A stretch of DNA of 64,000 nt from Psychroserpens algicola (GCF_014526325.1 NZ_JACNMJ010000005.1:62001-126000), one strand, 5' to 3'. Positions 44,027 to 53,587 are shown, counted from the stretch's first letter. The notes: a model not told the origin generated them from the sequence alone. Program-made: numbers and translations.

Positions 44027-45154
44027 TTATCCTTTTATTCGTTTTTTTCTGTTGGTTTCATAATCTTCAAAAATCATTTCTCCCAAACCTTTTAGCCCTG
44101 TGTAAAACGCCTTTCCTTGATTAGCTCTGGTAAATTCCTGAACAAACTGCATCAAATAGTGATCTTGCGCAATCATAAACGTGGTAATCGGAATATGCAG
44201 TTTTCTGGCTTGCTGCGCCATAGCATAGCACTTGTTGGTGATGTAAGGATTGAGTCCGTTGCTATCTTTATAATATTGACCATCAGGTAAACGCAAGCAA
44301 CTGGGTTTGCCATCGGTAATCATAAAAATTTGTTTATTGGTATTGCGTTTTCTTCGGAGTAAATCCATCGCCAATTGCAAACCAGCAACCGTATTCGTGT
44401 GATACGGACCAACTTTTAAATAAGGTAAATCCTTAATTTCAATTTGCCAGGAATCATTTCCGAAGACAATTATATCTAACGTATCTTTTGGATACCGCGT
44501 TGTGATGAGTTCGGCCAGAGCCATGGCTACACGTTTGGCTGGTGTGATACGATCTTCGCCATACAAAATCATACTATGGCTTATATCAATCATTAAAACG
44601 GTACTCATCTGAGATTTATGCAAGGTTTCTTCAACGACCAGATCATCTTCTGTTAGGCTAAAGTTTCCAATACCATGATTAATTTGTGCATTTCTTAAAC
44701 TTTCGGTCATCGACACTTTATCTAAGGCGTCGCCAAATTGATACGCTCTAAAATCTCCTGTATGCTCGTCTCCTATTCCCGGACTCTTACTCTTGTGGTT
44801 TCCTTGTCCGCTACGCTTAATCTTTCCGAAAATATGTTCTAAAGCCTGTTGCCTGATAGCGCGTTCGGTTTTAGCAGTTATGGCCATTCCTCCATTACCA
44901 TCGGGATCAATAGTTTCTTTGATATACCCTTTCTTTTTAAGGTCTTCGATAAAATCTTCTATGGTGTATTCTGCTGTAGTGAGCTTGTACTCTTTATCCA
45001 ATTCACGAAGCCAAGAAATTGCTTCATCAAAATCACCTGAAGTATGGGTGATTAACTCCTTAAAAATTTCAAAAAGTGTCTCAAAAGGAGATAAATCAGG
45101 TGCTTTGTAAGCGGTAAAAGAAAAGCCTTTTCTAAAATTATTGTTTTGTGTCAT
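44027..45154 (-). CDS. VWA-domain protein, partner of the MoxR/ChlI-type ATPase
   Basis: A 375-aa protein. The C-terminal half is a von Willebrand A domain with the metal site (MIDAS) in VLMIDISHSMILYG near residue 188 (DxSxS) and IFMITDGKPSCLR later. The N-terminal half is helical and charged. It precedes the AAA+ ATPase gene on the same strand, the arrangement of ChlD/ChlI-like and MoxR-associated pairs. ATG 45154 is chosen; the TTG six codons upstream is unlikely. It follows the Fnr-type gene by 54 bp, so co-transcription is possible. Confidence 0.87.
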   Translation of the reverse strand: MTQNNNFRKGFSFTAYKAPDLSPFETLFEIFKELITHTSGDFDEAISWLRELDKEYKLTTAEYTIEDFIEDLKKKGYIKETIDPDGNGGMAITAKTERAIRQQALEHIFGKIKRSGQGNHKSKSPGIGDEHTGDFRAYQFGDALDKVSMTESLRNAQINHGIGNFSLTEDDLVVEETLHKSQMSTVLMIDISHSMILYGEDRITPAKRVAMALAELITTRYPKDTLDIIVFGNDSWQIEIKDLPYLKVGPYHTNTVAGLQLAMDLLRRKRNTNKQIFMITDGKPSCLRLPDGQYYKDSNGLNPYITNKCYAMAQQARKLHIPITTFMIAQDHYLMQFVQEFTRANQGKAFYTGLKGLGEMIFEDYETNRKKRIKG

Positions 45155-45208
45155 AGCTCTATAAAAATACAACTATTACTATTCAATTTTAATAAAGTTT
45201 TTATAAAA

Positions 45209-45886
45209 CTATTCGACGCGTTTTAATTTTTGAAGATTCTCAATTTTAATCTGTTTTCCTTGTGTAGAAATTAAGCCTTCTTTTTTAAACTGAGAGATAA
45301 TGCGAATGGCTGATTCGGTTGCAGTTCCGACAATATTAGCGTAATCTTCTCGAGATAAGTTAATCGCTAAAAAACCTTGGTCATCAACACCAAAATGTTC
45401 ACTGATATACACAAAAACATCAGCTAATCTGTTTTTAACCGATTTTTGGGCCATGTCTACAATCACATTATCAGACTCTTTTAAATCGTGAGCCATTTGT
45501 TGCAACATGTCTAAGGTAAACTTTGTGTTTTTTTGAAGGTCGCTCATAATTTCATGCTTCGGAATAAAGCAAACTTCCATATCGTTAAGTGCTACAGCAC
45601 TCAAATTTGCCGACTCCTCTCCTACTAAAGACCGTTGTCCTAGCAAATCACCTTTGACAACGAGTTTTACTATTTGATCTCTTCCATTAGAACTCAACTT
45701 TGATAATTTACAAACTCCATCTTTAACACAAAACACGCCATTTATGGTATCACCTTCTTCAAAAATGACTTCGCCCTTTTTAATAATTCGCGAAGTTTTA
45801 CAACCAGATATGCGAACCAACTCCTCTTTTGTTAACGCTTTTAGAGAATTAAATTGTCTAATTATACATTGTTCGCATTTACTCAT
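45209..45886 (-). CDS. Crp/Fnr family regulator, likely Fnr-type
   Basis: A 225-aa regulator with a cyclic-nucleotide-binding fold (about 22-145) and a Crp-type helix-turn-helix (about 165-215, SREDYANIVGTATESAIRIISQFKKEGLI). The N-terminus has C4-x2-C7 (SKCEQCIIRQF) and the body C106 in MEVCFIPKHEI, which line up with C20, C23 and C122 of E. coli FNR; C29 is present but in a shifted position. This suggests an oxygen-sensitive iron-sulfur cluster. It is divergent from the cbb3 gene cluster, whose promoters carry the palindrome ATGAC-N4-ATCAT. Confidence 0.9.
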   Translation of the reverse strand: MSKCEQCIIRQFNSLKALTKEELVRISGCKTSRIIKKGEVIFEEGDTINGVFCVKDGVCKLSKLSSNGRDQIVKLVVKGDLLGQRSLVGEESANLSAVALNDMEVCFIPKHEIMSDLQKNTKFTLDMLQQMAHDLKESDNVIVDMAQKSVKNRLADVFVYISEHFGVDDQGFLAINLSREDYANIVGTATESAIRIISQFKKEGLISTQGKQIKIENLQKLKRVE

Positions 45887-45923
45887 AGTTGAATTTTAAA
45901 TCCTAGGTAAAAATAATCAAAAC

Positions 45924-45937
45924 ATGACAAAAATCAT
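45924..45937. promoter_or_regulatory. Fnr-like box before ccoI
   Basis: ATGAC-AAAA-ATCAT. Its centre is 36.5 bp before the last base of the -7-like box AACCTTTG (45960-45967), i.e. about -43 from the likely start of transcription. Confidence 0.7.
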
Positions 45938-45993
45938 ATTTTAAGAGGCCTTCATTTTCAACCTTTGTAAAAGGTATAAATGAGCAAAAAATT

Positions 45994-48369
45994 ATGGAAA
46001 AACTAACGTGTTTCCACTGTGGTGATCCTTGTGATTCTACCATAATCACATCTAATGACAAACACTTTTGTTGCAAAGGTTGTAAGACGGTTTATGAAAT
46101 TTTTTCAGAACATGATTTAAGCTGTTACTACGATTTGCAAACATCGCCAGGTGCAGCTCCTAAAGAAATTCAGGGGAAATATGATTTCTTAACTCAGGCT
46201 AATATCATTGAAAAACTCACCGAATTTAATGACGGAAACTTACAAATCGTCACTTTATATATTCCGCATATCCACTGTAGTTCGTGTATCTGGATTTTAG
46301 AAAACCTCAATAAATTAAATCCGCACATTACCTCCTCTCAAGTAAACTTCGGAAAAAAGACGGTGAGGATTACTTATAATTCTGAACACCTATCGCTCAA
46401 AGAGGCTGTGTTGCTTTTAAGTACTATCGGTTATGAACCTTATATTTCATTAGATGATTATAAAACAGGTCAGCAAAATGTGAACAGGAGTCTGATTTAC
46501 AAATTAGGAATTGCTGGTTTTGCCTTCGGAAATGTGATGTTTTTATCCTTTCCCGAATATTTTGAAGTTGGAGAATTCTGGTTAGAACAGTACAAGCATT
46601 TATTTCGCTGGCTTATGTTTGCCTTCTCAATTCCAGTAGTGTTTTATGCTGGTCGCGATTATTTTATTTCAGCTTATAAAGGTTTAGGTGCTAAACTTCT
46701 CAATATTGATGTTCCGATTGCTTTAGGCATCGCCGTATTGTTTATTAGAAGTACCGTTGAAATTAGTTTTGATTTAGGTTCAGGATTTTTTGATAGTCTT
46801 ACTGGTCTGGTCTTCTTTTTATTACTCGGTAAGTTTTTTCAGCAAAAAACCTATTCATTTTTATCCTTTGAACGCGATTACAAATCCTATTTTCCTATTG
46901 CAGTTACTACAATGGATTCTAATAATGAAGAAACCTCAACTCAGGTCTATGACATAAAAAAAGGAGACCGATTGCTAATTCGAAATGAAGAATTGATTCC
47001 TGTAGATGGCATTTTAATTAAAGGAAAAGCGAGAATTGATTACAGCTTTGTAACTGGCGAATCTGAAACGATTAGCAAAACTTCTGGAGAAAAGCTCTTT
47101 GCTGGAGGAAAACAAACCTCTGGCGTGATTGAAATGGAAGCTCTAAAATCTGTGGAGCAAAGCTATCTCACGCAATTGTGGAGTAATGATGTATTCAGTA
47201 AAAATAAAGAAGATGGTTTTACAACATTAACAAATAAAATCAGTAAACGTTTTACCATTACTATTTTAAGCATCGCTGTAATTGCTACTTCTTATTGGTT
47301 ATTTTCTAATGCTTCTAAAGCCATGAATGTATTTACAGCCGTTTTGATTATTGCCTGTCCTTGTGCCATCGCATTATCGGCACCTTTTACCTTCGGAAAT
47401 TTGCTGCGCATCTTCGGAAAGTTAAAATTTTATGTCAAAAACGCTTCAGTCATCGAGCAATTAGCTAGTATAAACACTATAATTTTTGATAAAACCGGAA
47501 CCATAACCTCCAACAAAAAAAGTAATGCAACTTATGAAGGTATTGCTTTAAATCCTTCCGAAGAAAGTCTGCTAAAAAATACGCTTCGAGGTTCAAATCA
47601 TCCGCTGAGCAGAACCCTCTACGAGATTCTGGATGCCCACAACATTATTACTCTCAATCATTTTGAAGAACATCTTGGTAAAGGTATTGAAGCAACACAC
47701 AATAACGATCATATTAAAATTGGTTCGGCAAGTTTTGTAGGCGCTACAGAAACGTCTGTATTAAATACGACTGTTCATGTGAGCACCAATAATCAATACA
47801 AAGGAAAATTCACCTTTTACAATAAGTATAGAAAAGGGCTTTCTAAACTATTTAACAGGCTCAAAAAAGAGTATGATCTGGTTATTCTTTCTGGAGATAA
47901 TGAAGGTGAATTAGAAAATCTCAAAAAGCTATTACCCTCAAAAACAAAATTGATTTTTAATCAGAAACCAAACGACAAATTAGAGTACATCAAATATCAT
48001 CAAACCGAAGGTGCCAAAGTACTTATGATTGGTGACGGACTTAATGATGCAGGTGCTTTAGCGCAAAGTAATGTTGGTATTGCACTTTCTGAAAATGTCA
48101 ACGTGTTTTCACCTGCTTGCGATGCCATTCTGGACGCCTCAAAATTTAATCAATTACATGCATTTATAAAGGCTTCAAAAAGCGCTATAAAAATTATTAA
48201 ATGGAGTTTTTTACTGTCTTTCATTTATAATAGCATTGGTCTTTATTTTGCCGTTACTGGGCAATTAGCACCTGTAATTGCCGCCATTTTAATGCCTTTA
48301 AGTTCTATTAGCATTGTTGTGTTTACGACCATTGCTACCAATCTTTTGGGTCGGAGAATGAATGTATAA
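45994..48369 (+). CDS. ccoI: Copper-type P1B ATPase of the cbb3 cluster (CcoI/FixI-like)
   Basis: A 791-aa membrane ATPase that supplies copper for cbb3 oxidase assembly. N-terminal CFHCGDPC and CCKGC cysteine motifs are followed by a heavy-metal-associated domain with C95-S-S-C98 (HIHCSSCIWILENL), eight predicted helices, the ion-path motif C455-P-C457 (IACPCAIALSAPF), the phosphorylation site D499 in DKTGTIT and the hinge GDGLNDAGAL near 685. All catalytic motifs are intact. First gene of the cluster, divergent from the Fnr-type regulator and behind an Fnr-like box. Confidence 0.95.
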   Translation: MEKLTCFHCGDPCDSTIITSNDKHFCCKGCKTVYEIFSEHDLSCYYDLQTSPGAAPKEIQGKYDFLTQANIIEKLTEFNDGNLQIVTLYIPHIHCSSCIWILENLNKLNPHITSSQVNFGKKTVRITYNSEHLSLKEAVLLLSTIGYEPYISLDDYKTGQQNVNRSLIYKLGIAGFAFGNVMFLSFPEYFEVGEFWLEQYKHLFRWLMFAFSIPVVFYAGRDYFISAYKGLGAKLLNIDVPIALGIAVLFIRSTVEISFDLGSGFFDSLTGLVFFLLLGKFFQQKTYSFLSFERDYKSYFPIAVTTMDSNNEETSTQVYDIKKGDRLLIRNEELIPVDGILIKGKARIDYSFVTGESETISKTSGEKLFAGGKQTSGVIEMEALKSVEQSYLTQLWSNDVFSKNKEDGFTTLTNKISKRFTITILSIAVIATSYWLFSNASKAMNVFTAVLIIACPCAIALSAPFTFGNLLRIFGKLKFYVKNASVIEQLASINTIIFDKTGTITSNKKSNATYEGIALNPSEESLLKNTLRGSNHPLSRTLYEILDAHNIITLNHFEEHLGKGIEATHNNDHIKIGSASFVGATETSVLNTTVHVSTNNQYKGKFTFYNKYRKGLSKLFNRLKKEYDLVILSGDNEGELENLKKLLPSKTKLIFNQKPNDKLEYIKYHQTEGAKVLMIGDGLNDAGALAQSNVGIALSENVNVFSPACDAILDASKFNQLHAFIKASKSAIKIIKWSFLLSFIYNSIGLYFAVTGQLAPVIAAILMPLSSISIVVFTTIATNLLGRRMNV

Positions 48370-48385
48370 AAAATAGTTTTTAAAC

Positions 48386-48399
48386 ATGACTTATATCAT
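48386..48399. promoter_or_regulatory. Fnr-like box before ccoS-ccoNO
   Basis: ATGAC-TTAT-ATCAT, centred 36.5 bp before the last base of the -7 box at 48422-48429, exactly as at ccoI. Confidence 0.75.
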
Positions 48400-48421
48400 G
48401 TTTTAAGAATCTATTCAAACG

Positions 48422-48429
48422 TAATTTTG
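48422..48429 (+). promoter_or_regulatory. -7 box TAATTTTG before ccoS
   Basis: Perfect TAnnTTTG match ending 20 bp before the ATG at 48450, downstream of the Fnr-like box. Confidence 0.6.
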
Positions 48430-48449
48430 AACCATAACTTCTAATAGGT

Positions 48450-48638
48450 ATGAGTGTTATATATGTTTTGTTAAGTATCAGCATTAGTGTTGCTATTGTT
48501 TTTTTTGTGGCGTTTATAACGGCAGTTAAAAAAGGACAATTTGATGACGGCTATACACCTTCTGTTAGAATGCTTTTTGAAGACGAGCTTGTTAAAGAGC
48601 AACAAAAACCATCTGTTAAAATAAAAAAGACTAATTAA
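48450..48638 (+). CDS. ccoS: cbb3-type cytochrome oxidase assembly protein CcoS
   Basis: A 62-aa protein with one N-terminal helix (about 3-26, VIYVLLSISISVAIVFFVAFI) and the typical KKGQFDDGYTPSVRMLFED segment, matching CcoS (FixS). CcoS is needed for cofactor insertion into the oxidase core subunit. Short, but the family pattern is clear; it sits between ccoI and the ccoNO gene, 6 bp from the latter. Confidence 0.92.
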   Translation: MSVIYVLLSISISVAIVFFVAFITAVKKGQFDDGYTPSVRMLFEDELVKEQQKPSVKIKKTN

Positions 48639-48644
48639 ATTATT

Positions 48645-50834
48645 ATGGAAGTTCAACAATTTAAATACGATAACAAAATCGTAAAAAATTTCCTCTATGC
48701 AACCATGCTTTGGGGAGTAGTAGGAATGTTAGTAGGTTTATTACTGGCGTTCTTGTTTTTATTCCCTAACCTTACCGACGGTATCTCGTGGCTTAGTTTT
48801 GGGCGTTTAAGACCATTGCATACCAATGCTGTCATTTTTGCCTTTGTTGGAAATGCTATTTTTGCGGGTGTATATTACTCTTCACAACGGTTGCTAAAAG
48901 CCAGAATGTTTAGTGATACATTGAGCAAAATCAATTTTTGGGGCTGGCAGCTTATAATTGTAGGCGCAGCAATCACACTTCCTCTAGGGTATACAACATC
49001 TAAAGAATATGCCGAATTAGAATGGCCTTTTGATATTGCCATCGCAGTAATTTGGGTTGTTTTTGGCTGGAACCTTATCGGTACCATCTTAAAAAGAAGA
49101 CAACGTCATTTATACGTAGCTATTTGGTTTTACCTAGCAACATTTGTTACTGTGGCTGTTCTTCACATTTTTAATAGTTTAGAATTACCCGTTAGCGGTA
49201 TGAAAAGTTATTCAGTATATGCCGGTGTGCAAGATGCTTTGGTACAATGGTGGTATGGTCATAATGCCGTTGCATTCTTCTTAACAACTCCATTTTTAGG
49301 TTTGATGTATTATTTTGTTCCTAAAGCTGCGAACAGACCTGTTTATTCTTACAGACTATCTATAGTTCACTTCTGGTCTTTGATATTTATTTATATCTGG
49401 GCTGGACCACATCACCTATTATATACGGCTCTTCCTGGATGGGCACAAAATCTGGGTGTTGCTTTTTCAGTTATGCTTTTAATGCCGTCTTGGGGAGGAA
49501 TGATTAACGGACTCCTTACACTACGTGGTGCTTGGGATAAAGTACGTACTGATCCTGTTTTAAAATTTATGGTCGTTGCCATTACTGGTTATGGGATGGC
49601 CACATTTGAAGGACCGATGTTATCTCTAAAAAGTATGAATGCCATGGCGCATTTTACAGACTGGATTATTGCTCATGTGCATGTTGGAGCCTTAGCATGG
49701 AATGGGTTCTTAACCTTTGGTATGATTTATTACTTAGTTCCTAAACTTTTCAAAACAAAATTACATTCTATAGCGTTGGCTAATGCTCACTTCTGGATTG
49801 GGACTTTAGGTATCATTTTTTATGCATTACCTATGTATGTTGCCGGATTTACACAATGGGCAATGTGGAAACAATTTAATCCAGATGGAACTTTAGTATA
49901 TGGTAATTTTCTGGAAACTGTAACTGAAATCATACCAATGTACTGGATGCGTGCTATTGGTGGTACATTATTTCTTACTGGAATGATTATCATGATTGTT
50001 AACGTCATCATCACCATAAAAAATGGTAGTAAAGTACATGATGAACTAGCAGAAGCTGCAGCTTTAAAACGAGTATCAAAAAGACGTGTTGCTGGAGAAG
50101 GATGGCATACATGGTTAGAGCGTAAACCAATCAAATTAACGATTTATGCTACTATAGCTATTCTTATTGGTGGTATTGTTCAAATTGTTCCTACGCTATT
50201 AGTCAAATCTAATATCCCAACAATTACAAGTGTTAAACCATATACACCATTAGAACTTGAAGGAAGAGATATATACATTAGAGAAGGTTGTGTAGGCTGC
50301 CACTCTCAAATGGTGCGTCCTTTTAGAAATGAAGTAGAGCGCTATGGTGAATACTCTAAAGCTGGTGAGTTTGTTTATGATCATCCATTCCTTTGGGGAA
50401 GTAAACGTACCGGACCTGATTTACATCGTGTAGGTGGTAAATACTCCGACAACTGGCATCTAAACCATATGTATGATCCGCAAAGCACTTCATCGGGATC
50501 TATAATGCCTTCTTATAAATGGTTAATTAAAAATGAGCTTGATACATCTCAAATCGAAGCTAAAATGAGAGCTATGGTATCACTTGGTGTTCCTTATACC
50601 GAAGAAGAGATTTTAAATGCGCAACAATTAATGTTAGAACAAGGCACACAAATAGAACAGAATCTGTATACAGATCCAGATTTTGCAAAAACCTATGAAG
50701 CTGATAAAAAAGCTGGAGGTGATGCATTTATAGAAATGCGAAACAGAGAAATTGTAGCTATCATAGCTTATTTACAACGACTTGGAACAGACATCAAAGT
50801 TAAAGACCAAGACGTATCAACAACTCAAAACTAA
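48645..50834 (+). CDS. ccoN: cbb3-type cytochrome c oxidase, fused subunits I and II (CcoN-CcoO)
   Basis: A 729-aa fusion of the catalytic subunit and the mono-haem cytochrome c subunit of a high-affinity terminal oxidase in the inner membrane. The CcoN part (to about 475) has many helices and the haem/copper histidines in RPLHTNAVIFAFVGN, WWYGHNAVAFFL, WAGPHHLLYTALPGW and DWIIAHVHVGALAWNG. The CcoO part has one anchor helix (about 493-512) and haem site C549-VG-C552-H553, with MVRPFRNEVERYGEYSKAGEF and GPDLHRVGGKYSDNWH. Fusion of the two is known in Bacteroidota. Confidence 0.95.
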   Translation: MEVQQFKYDNKIVKNFLYATMLWGVVGMLVGLLLAFLFLFPNLTDGISWLSFGRLRPLHTNAVIFAFVGNAIFAGVYYSSQRLLKARMFSDTLSKINFWGWQLIIVGAAITLPLGYTTSKEYAELEWPFDIAIAVIWVVFGWNLIGTILKRRQRHLYVAIWFYLATFVTVAVLHIFNSLELPVSGMKSYSVYAGVQDALVQWWYGHNAVAFFLTTPFLGLMYYFVPKAANRPVYSYRLSIVHFWSLIFIYIWAGPHHLLYTALPGWAQNLGVAFSVMLLMPSWGGMINGLLTLRGAWDKVRTDPVLKFMVVAITGYGMATFEGPMLSLKSMNAMAHFTDWIIAHVHVGALAWNGFLTFGMIYYLVPKLFKTKLHSIALANAHFWIGTLGIIFYALPMYVAGFTQWAMWKQFNPDGTLVYGNFLETVTEIIPMYWMRAIGGTLFLTGMIIMIVNVIITIKNGSKVHDELAEAAALKRVSKRRVAGEGWHTWLERKPIKLTIYATIAILIGGIVQIVPTLLVKSNIPTITSVKPYTPLELEGRDIYIREGCVGCHSQMVRPFRNEVERYGEYSKAGEFVYDHPFLWGSKRTGPDLHRVGGKYSDNWHLNHMYDPQSTSSGSIMPSYKWLIKNELDTSQIEAKMRAMVSLGVPYTEEEILNAQQLMLEQGTQIEQNLYTDPDFAKTYEADKKAGGDAFIEMRNREIVAIIAYLQRLGTDIKVKDQDVSTTQN

Positions 50835-50840
50835 CACGTT

Positions 50841-51026
50841 ATGCTAAAATTTGTAAAAAATCATATGGAAAGCATCACAGGTATAGAAATCTATCCTTTG
50901 ATCTCCTTACTCATATTTTTCAGTTTTTTCGTCATCCTTTTCTGGTGGGTAATTACTGCAAAAAAAGACTATATCACAACGGTGAGTCAAATTCCTTTAG
51001 ATAATCAAAACACTACAGATTTATGA
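50841..51026 (+). CDS. CcoQ-like small subunit
   Basis: A 61-aa protein with one transmembrane helix (about 18-40, IYPLISLLIFFSFFVILFWWV) and a polar C-terminus. Position between ccoNO and ccoP and the helix with following WWVITAKKDYI match CcoQ/FixQ, although sequence identity of such small proteins is hard to judge by eye. Its stop overlaps the ccoP start (ATGA). Confidence 0.82.
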   Translation: MLKFVKNHMESITGIEIYPLISLLIFFSFFVILFWWVITAKKDYITTVSQIPLDNQNTTDL

Positions 51027-51973
51027 GACAGATACCATCATGGATAAGAGTACCTCTTGTATTTTTTATCATTTTCGGACTTACAGAATATGTTATCGAT
51101 TCGGGTGATGAACCCGCTTTTATAGCTGAACCTTTAATTGGACTATTCTTACTACTCGTATTTCTGATTCTTGTAGCTATAGAAGCGATTGTTGGTGCTC
51201 TCGATAATATCTTATATCAAAGCTTAGACGAAGCTGCCAAAGCCAGATATGAAGCAAGACGAAATGCGCCTTCTAAAATTTTGAATTGGATCAACAAAAC
51301 ATACACTAAACTTGTTGGAACGAAACCTATTGAAGAAGAACATGATCTTGTACTGGACCATAATTACGATGGCATAAAAGAATTAGACAATGATTTACCA
51401 CCATGGTGGTTATATGGGTTTTATGCCTCTATCATTTTTGGAGCTGTGTATTTAGCAAGATTTCACATTTTTAGTGGTGAAAATCAATTTCAAGAATTAG
51501 AAGCCGAAATCGCTCAAGCTCAAATAGAAATAGAAGAATATAAAAAAACAGCTAAAGATCTTGTCGACTTTAATACTGTAACTGTTTTAACTGAAGCCTC
51601 AGATATTGCCAACGGAAAATCCATTTTTGAAACCAATTGTATCGCTTGTCATAAAGTTGATGGTGGTGGCGGAATTGGTCCTAACCTTACTGATAAACAC
51701 TGGATTTTAGGAGGAGGCATAAAAAATGTATTTAAAACCATTTCTGAAGGTGGACGTGATGGAAAAGGTATGATTGCCTGGAAACAGAGTTTAAAACCTT
51801 CGGAAATCGCACAAGTTGCAACCTATGTATTACAATTTGAAGGCACGACTCCTGCAGAACCTAAGGCTCCAGAAGGTGAGATTTGGATTGACGAAGAAGC
51901 ACCAGTTAAGGATATCCCTACTGAAGCTATTGAAGTTAAAACAGACTCTGTAATTACCATAGAAGAACATTAA
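51023..51973 (+). CDS. ccoP: cbb3-type cytochrome c oxidase subunit III (CcoP), single haem
   Basis: A 316-aa subunit. N-terminal helices (about 8-25 and 33-60) precede the FixP-type segment YDGIKELDNDLPPWWLYGFYASIIFGAVYLARFH, an anchored coil (about 150-175) and one cytochrome c domain with C206-IA-C209-H210 and the axial methionine region GKGMIAWKQSLKPSEIAQVATYV. Proteobacterial CcoP usually has two CxxCH sites; only one is present here, so this is a mono-haem form. Overlaps ccoQ by 4 bp and lies 2 bp before ccoG. Confidence 0.94.
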   Translation: MRQIPSWIRVPLVFFIIFGLTEYVIDSGDEPAFIAEPLIGLFLLLVFLILVAIEAIVGALDNILYQSLDEAAKARYEARRNAPSKILNWINKTYTKLVGTKPIEEEHDLVLDHNYDGIKELDNDLPPWWLYGFYASIIFGAVYLARFHIFSGENQFQELEAEIAQAQIEIEEYKKTAKDLVDFNTVTVLTEASDIANGKSIFETNCIACHKVDGGGGIGPNLTDKHWILGGGIKNVFKTISEGGRDGKGMIAWKQSLKPSEIAQVATYVLQFEGTTPAEPKAPEGEIWIDEEAPVKDIPTEAIEVKTDSVITIEEH

Positions 51974-51975
51974 AA

Positions 51976-53400
51976 ATGGAAACACCCAATAACGAAAGTT
52001 TTAGAGACACCATCGGAACAGTTACCGATGAAGGAAAACGTGCTTGGGTGTATCCTAAAAAACCAAGCGGACGTTATTATGAAAAGCGCAAAATCGTTAG
52101 TTATGGTCTTCTTATATTTTTATTCGCCGCACCATTTATAAAAATTAATGGCAATCAGTTTTTACTGTTTAATGTATTAGAACGTCGTTTTAATATTTTC
52201 GGGTTTCCGTTCTGGCCACAAGACTTTCATTTGTTTGTCATTTCAATGCTAATTGGTGTCATTTTCGTCACCTTATTTACTGTTGGCTTTGGTCGTATTT
52301 TCTGTGGATGGATTTGTCCGCAAACCATATTTATGGAAATGGTATTTCGAAGAATTGAATATTGGATTGATGGTGATAGAAACAAGCAGAGAAAGCTGGA
52401 TAAACAAAAATGGGACGCAGAAAAAATTAGAAAGCGACTACTAAAATGGTTTGTCTTTTTAGTGATTTCATTTCTTATTGCAAATATCTTTTTGGCCTAC
52501 CTAATTGGAAGCGACAAACTCTTAAAGTACATCACAGATGGTCCTTTTGAGCATTTAGGCACTCTGTTTCCGCTTATTATTTTTACAGCTGTATTTTACT
52601 TTGTGTTTGCCTGGTTTAGAGAACAGGTTTGCATTATCGCTTGTCCGTACGGACGCTTACAAGGTGTATTACTCGACAATAAATCTATTGTAGTCGCCTA
52701 CGATCATAAAAGAGGTGAAGGCGATAATGGACGTAAAAAGTTTAGAAAAAATGAAGACCGTCAGGCACTTGGTCATGGCGATTGTATTGATTGCTTACAA
52801 TGCGTTCATGTATGTCCTACAGGCATAGATATTAGAAATGGAACACAACTAGAGTGTGTGAACTGTACAGCTTGTATTGACGAATGTGATCATATTATGG
52901 AAAGTATTAACCTTCCTAAAGGTTTGATTCGATATGCGAGTGAGGACAATATTGAGAAGAAAAAGAAATTTCAATTTACACCCAGACTTAAAGGTTATAC
53001 TGCTGTTTTGGTGATTTTAATTGGCGTTTTATCTGGTATGCTTCTCCTTAGAAATGATGTAGAAGCAAGAATATTAAGACTTCCTGGACAATTATATGAA
53101 CATAAAGGAGAGGACATTATCAGCAATGTCTTTACCTATAAATTGATTAACAAAACTACTGATACGATATCTGATGTTAGTTTCAAATTACGCCATTATA
53201 AAGGAGATATAAAACTGGTATCGACATCAGAAAAATTTATGGTGCCAGCACAAGGTTTAGCAGAAGGCACACTATTTATTGAAATTGATAAAAAGGAACT
53301 TAAAGGTGATAAAAACAAGCTTTTAATTGAAGTATATAACAACAATGAATTGATTGAAACAACAACGGTTAATTTTTTAGGACCGAGAAGTTATAATTGA
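51976..53400 (+). CDS. ccoG: Cytochrome c oxidase accessory protein CcoG (RdxA/FixG)
   Basis: A 474-aa membrane ferredoxin-like protein needed for copper handling in cbb3 assembly. Several helices (about 36-54, 80-105, 155-175, 195-213, 335-352) surround the FixG motifs GRIFCGWICPQTIFMEMVFRRIEYWIDG (near 110-135), CIIACPYGRLQG and two ferredoxin-type clusters, CIDCLQCVHVCPTGIDIR and CVNCTACIDECD near 270-305. The C-terminal part is an Ig-like periplasmic domain. It is followed by a 205-bp gap with palindromic repeats before fixH. Confidence 0.94.
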   Translation: METPNNESFRDTIGTVTDEGKRAWVYPKKPSGRYYEKRKIVSYGLLIFLFAAPFIKINGNQFLLFNVLERRFNIFGFPFWPQDFHLFVISMLIGVIFVTLFTVGFGRIFCGWICPQTIFMEMVFRRIEYWIDGDRNKQRKLDKQKWDAEKIRKRLLKWFVFLVISFLIANIFLAYLIGSDKLLKYITDGPFEHLGTLFPLIIFTAVFYFVFAWFREQVCIIACPYGRLQGVLLDNKSIVVAYDHKRGEGDNGRKKFRKNEDRQALGHGDCIDCLQCVHVCPTGIDIRNGTQLECVNCTACIDECDHIMESINLPKGLIRYASEDNIEKKKKFQFTPRLKGYTAVLVILIGVLSGMLLLRNDVEARILRLPGQLYEHKGEDIISNVFTYKLINKTTDTISDVSFKLRHYKGDIKLVSTSEKFMVPAQGLAEGTLFIEIDKKELKGDKNKLLIEVYNNNELIETTTVNFLGPRSYN

Positions 53401-53449
53401 TACCTATTGAGCATAAAAAGACAATCGCATTAAGGATTGAAACGGCATC

Positions 53450-53587
53450 CTTTTTATTTGAGGACTGAGCGCAGTCGAAGACAGCAAATAAAAAGATACA
53501 GTAGAAAGCCTGACCCTTTTGATTGGAATGAGAAAGGGTAATGCACAACAAATAATTAATAATGAGATCCTGAAACAAGTTCAGGAT
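53450..53587. repeat. Composite palindromic intergenic element between ccoG and fixH
   Basis: Three hairpins in a row. First, CTTTTTATTTG (53450-53460) pairs with CAAATAAAAAG (53485-53495) and encloses GACTG-AGCG-CAGTC. Second, ACCCTTT (53513-53519) pairs with AAAGGGT (53533-53539). Third, ATCCTGAA-ACAAG-TTCAGGAT (53567-53587). The strings GAGCGCAGTCGAAG and ATCCTGAAACAAGTTCAGGAT look like short repeats I have seen in many Bacteroidota genomes, but I have not checked this. Confidence 0.65.
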
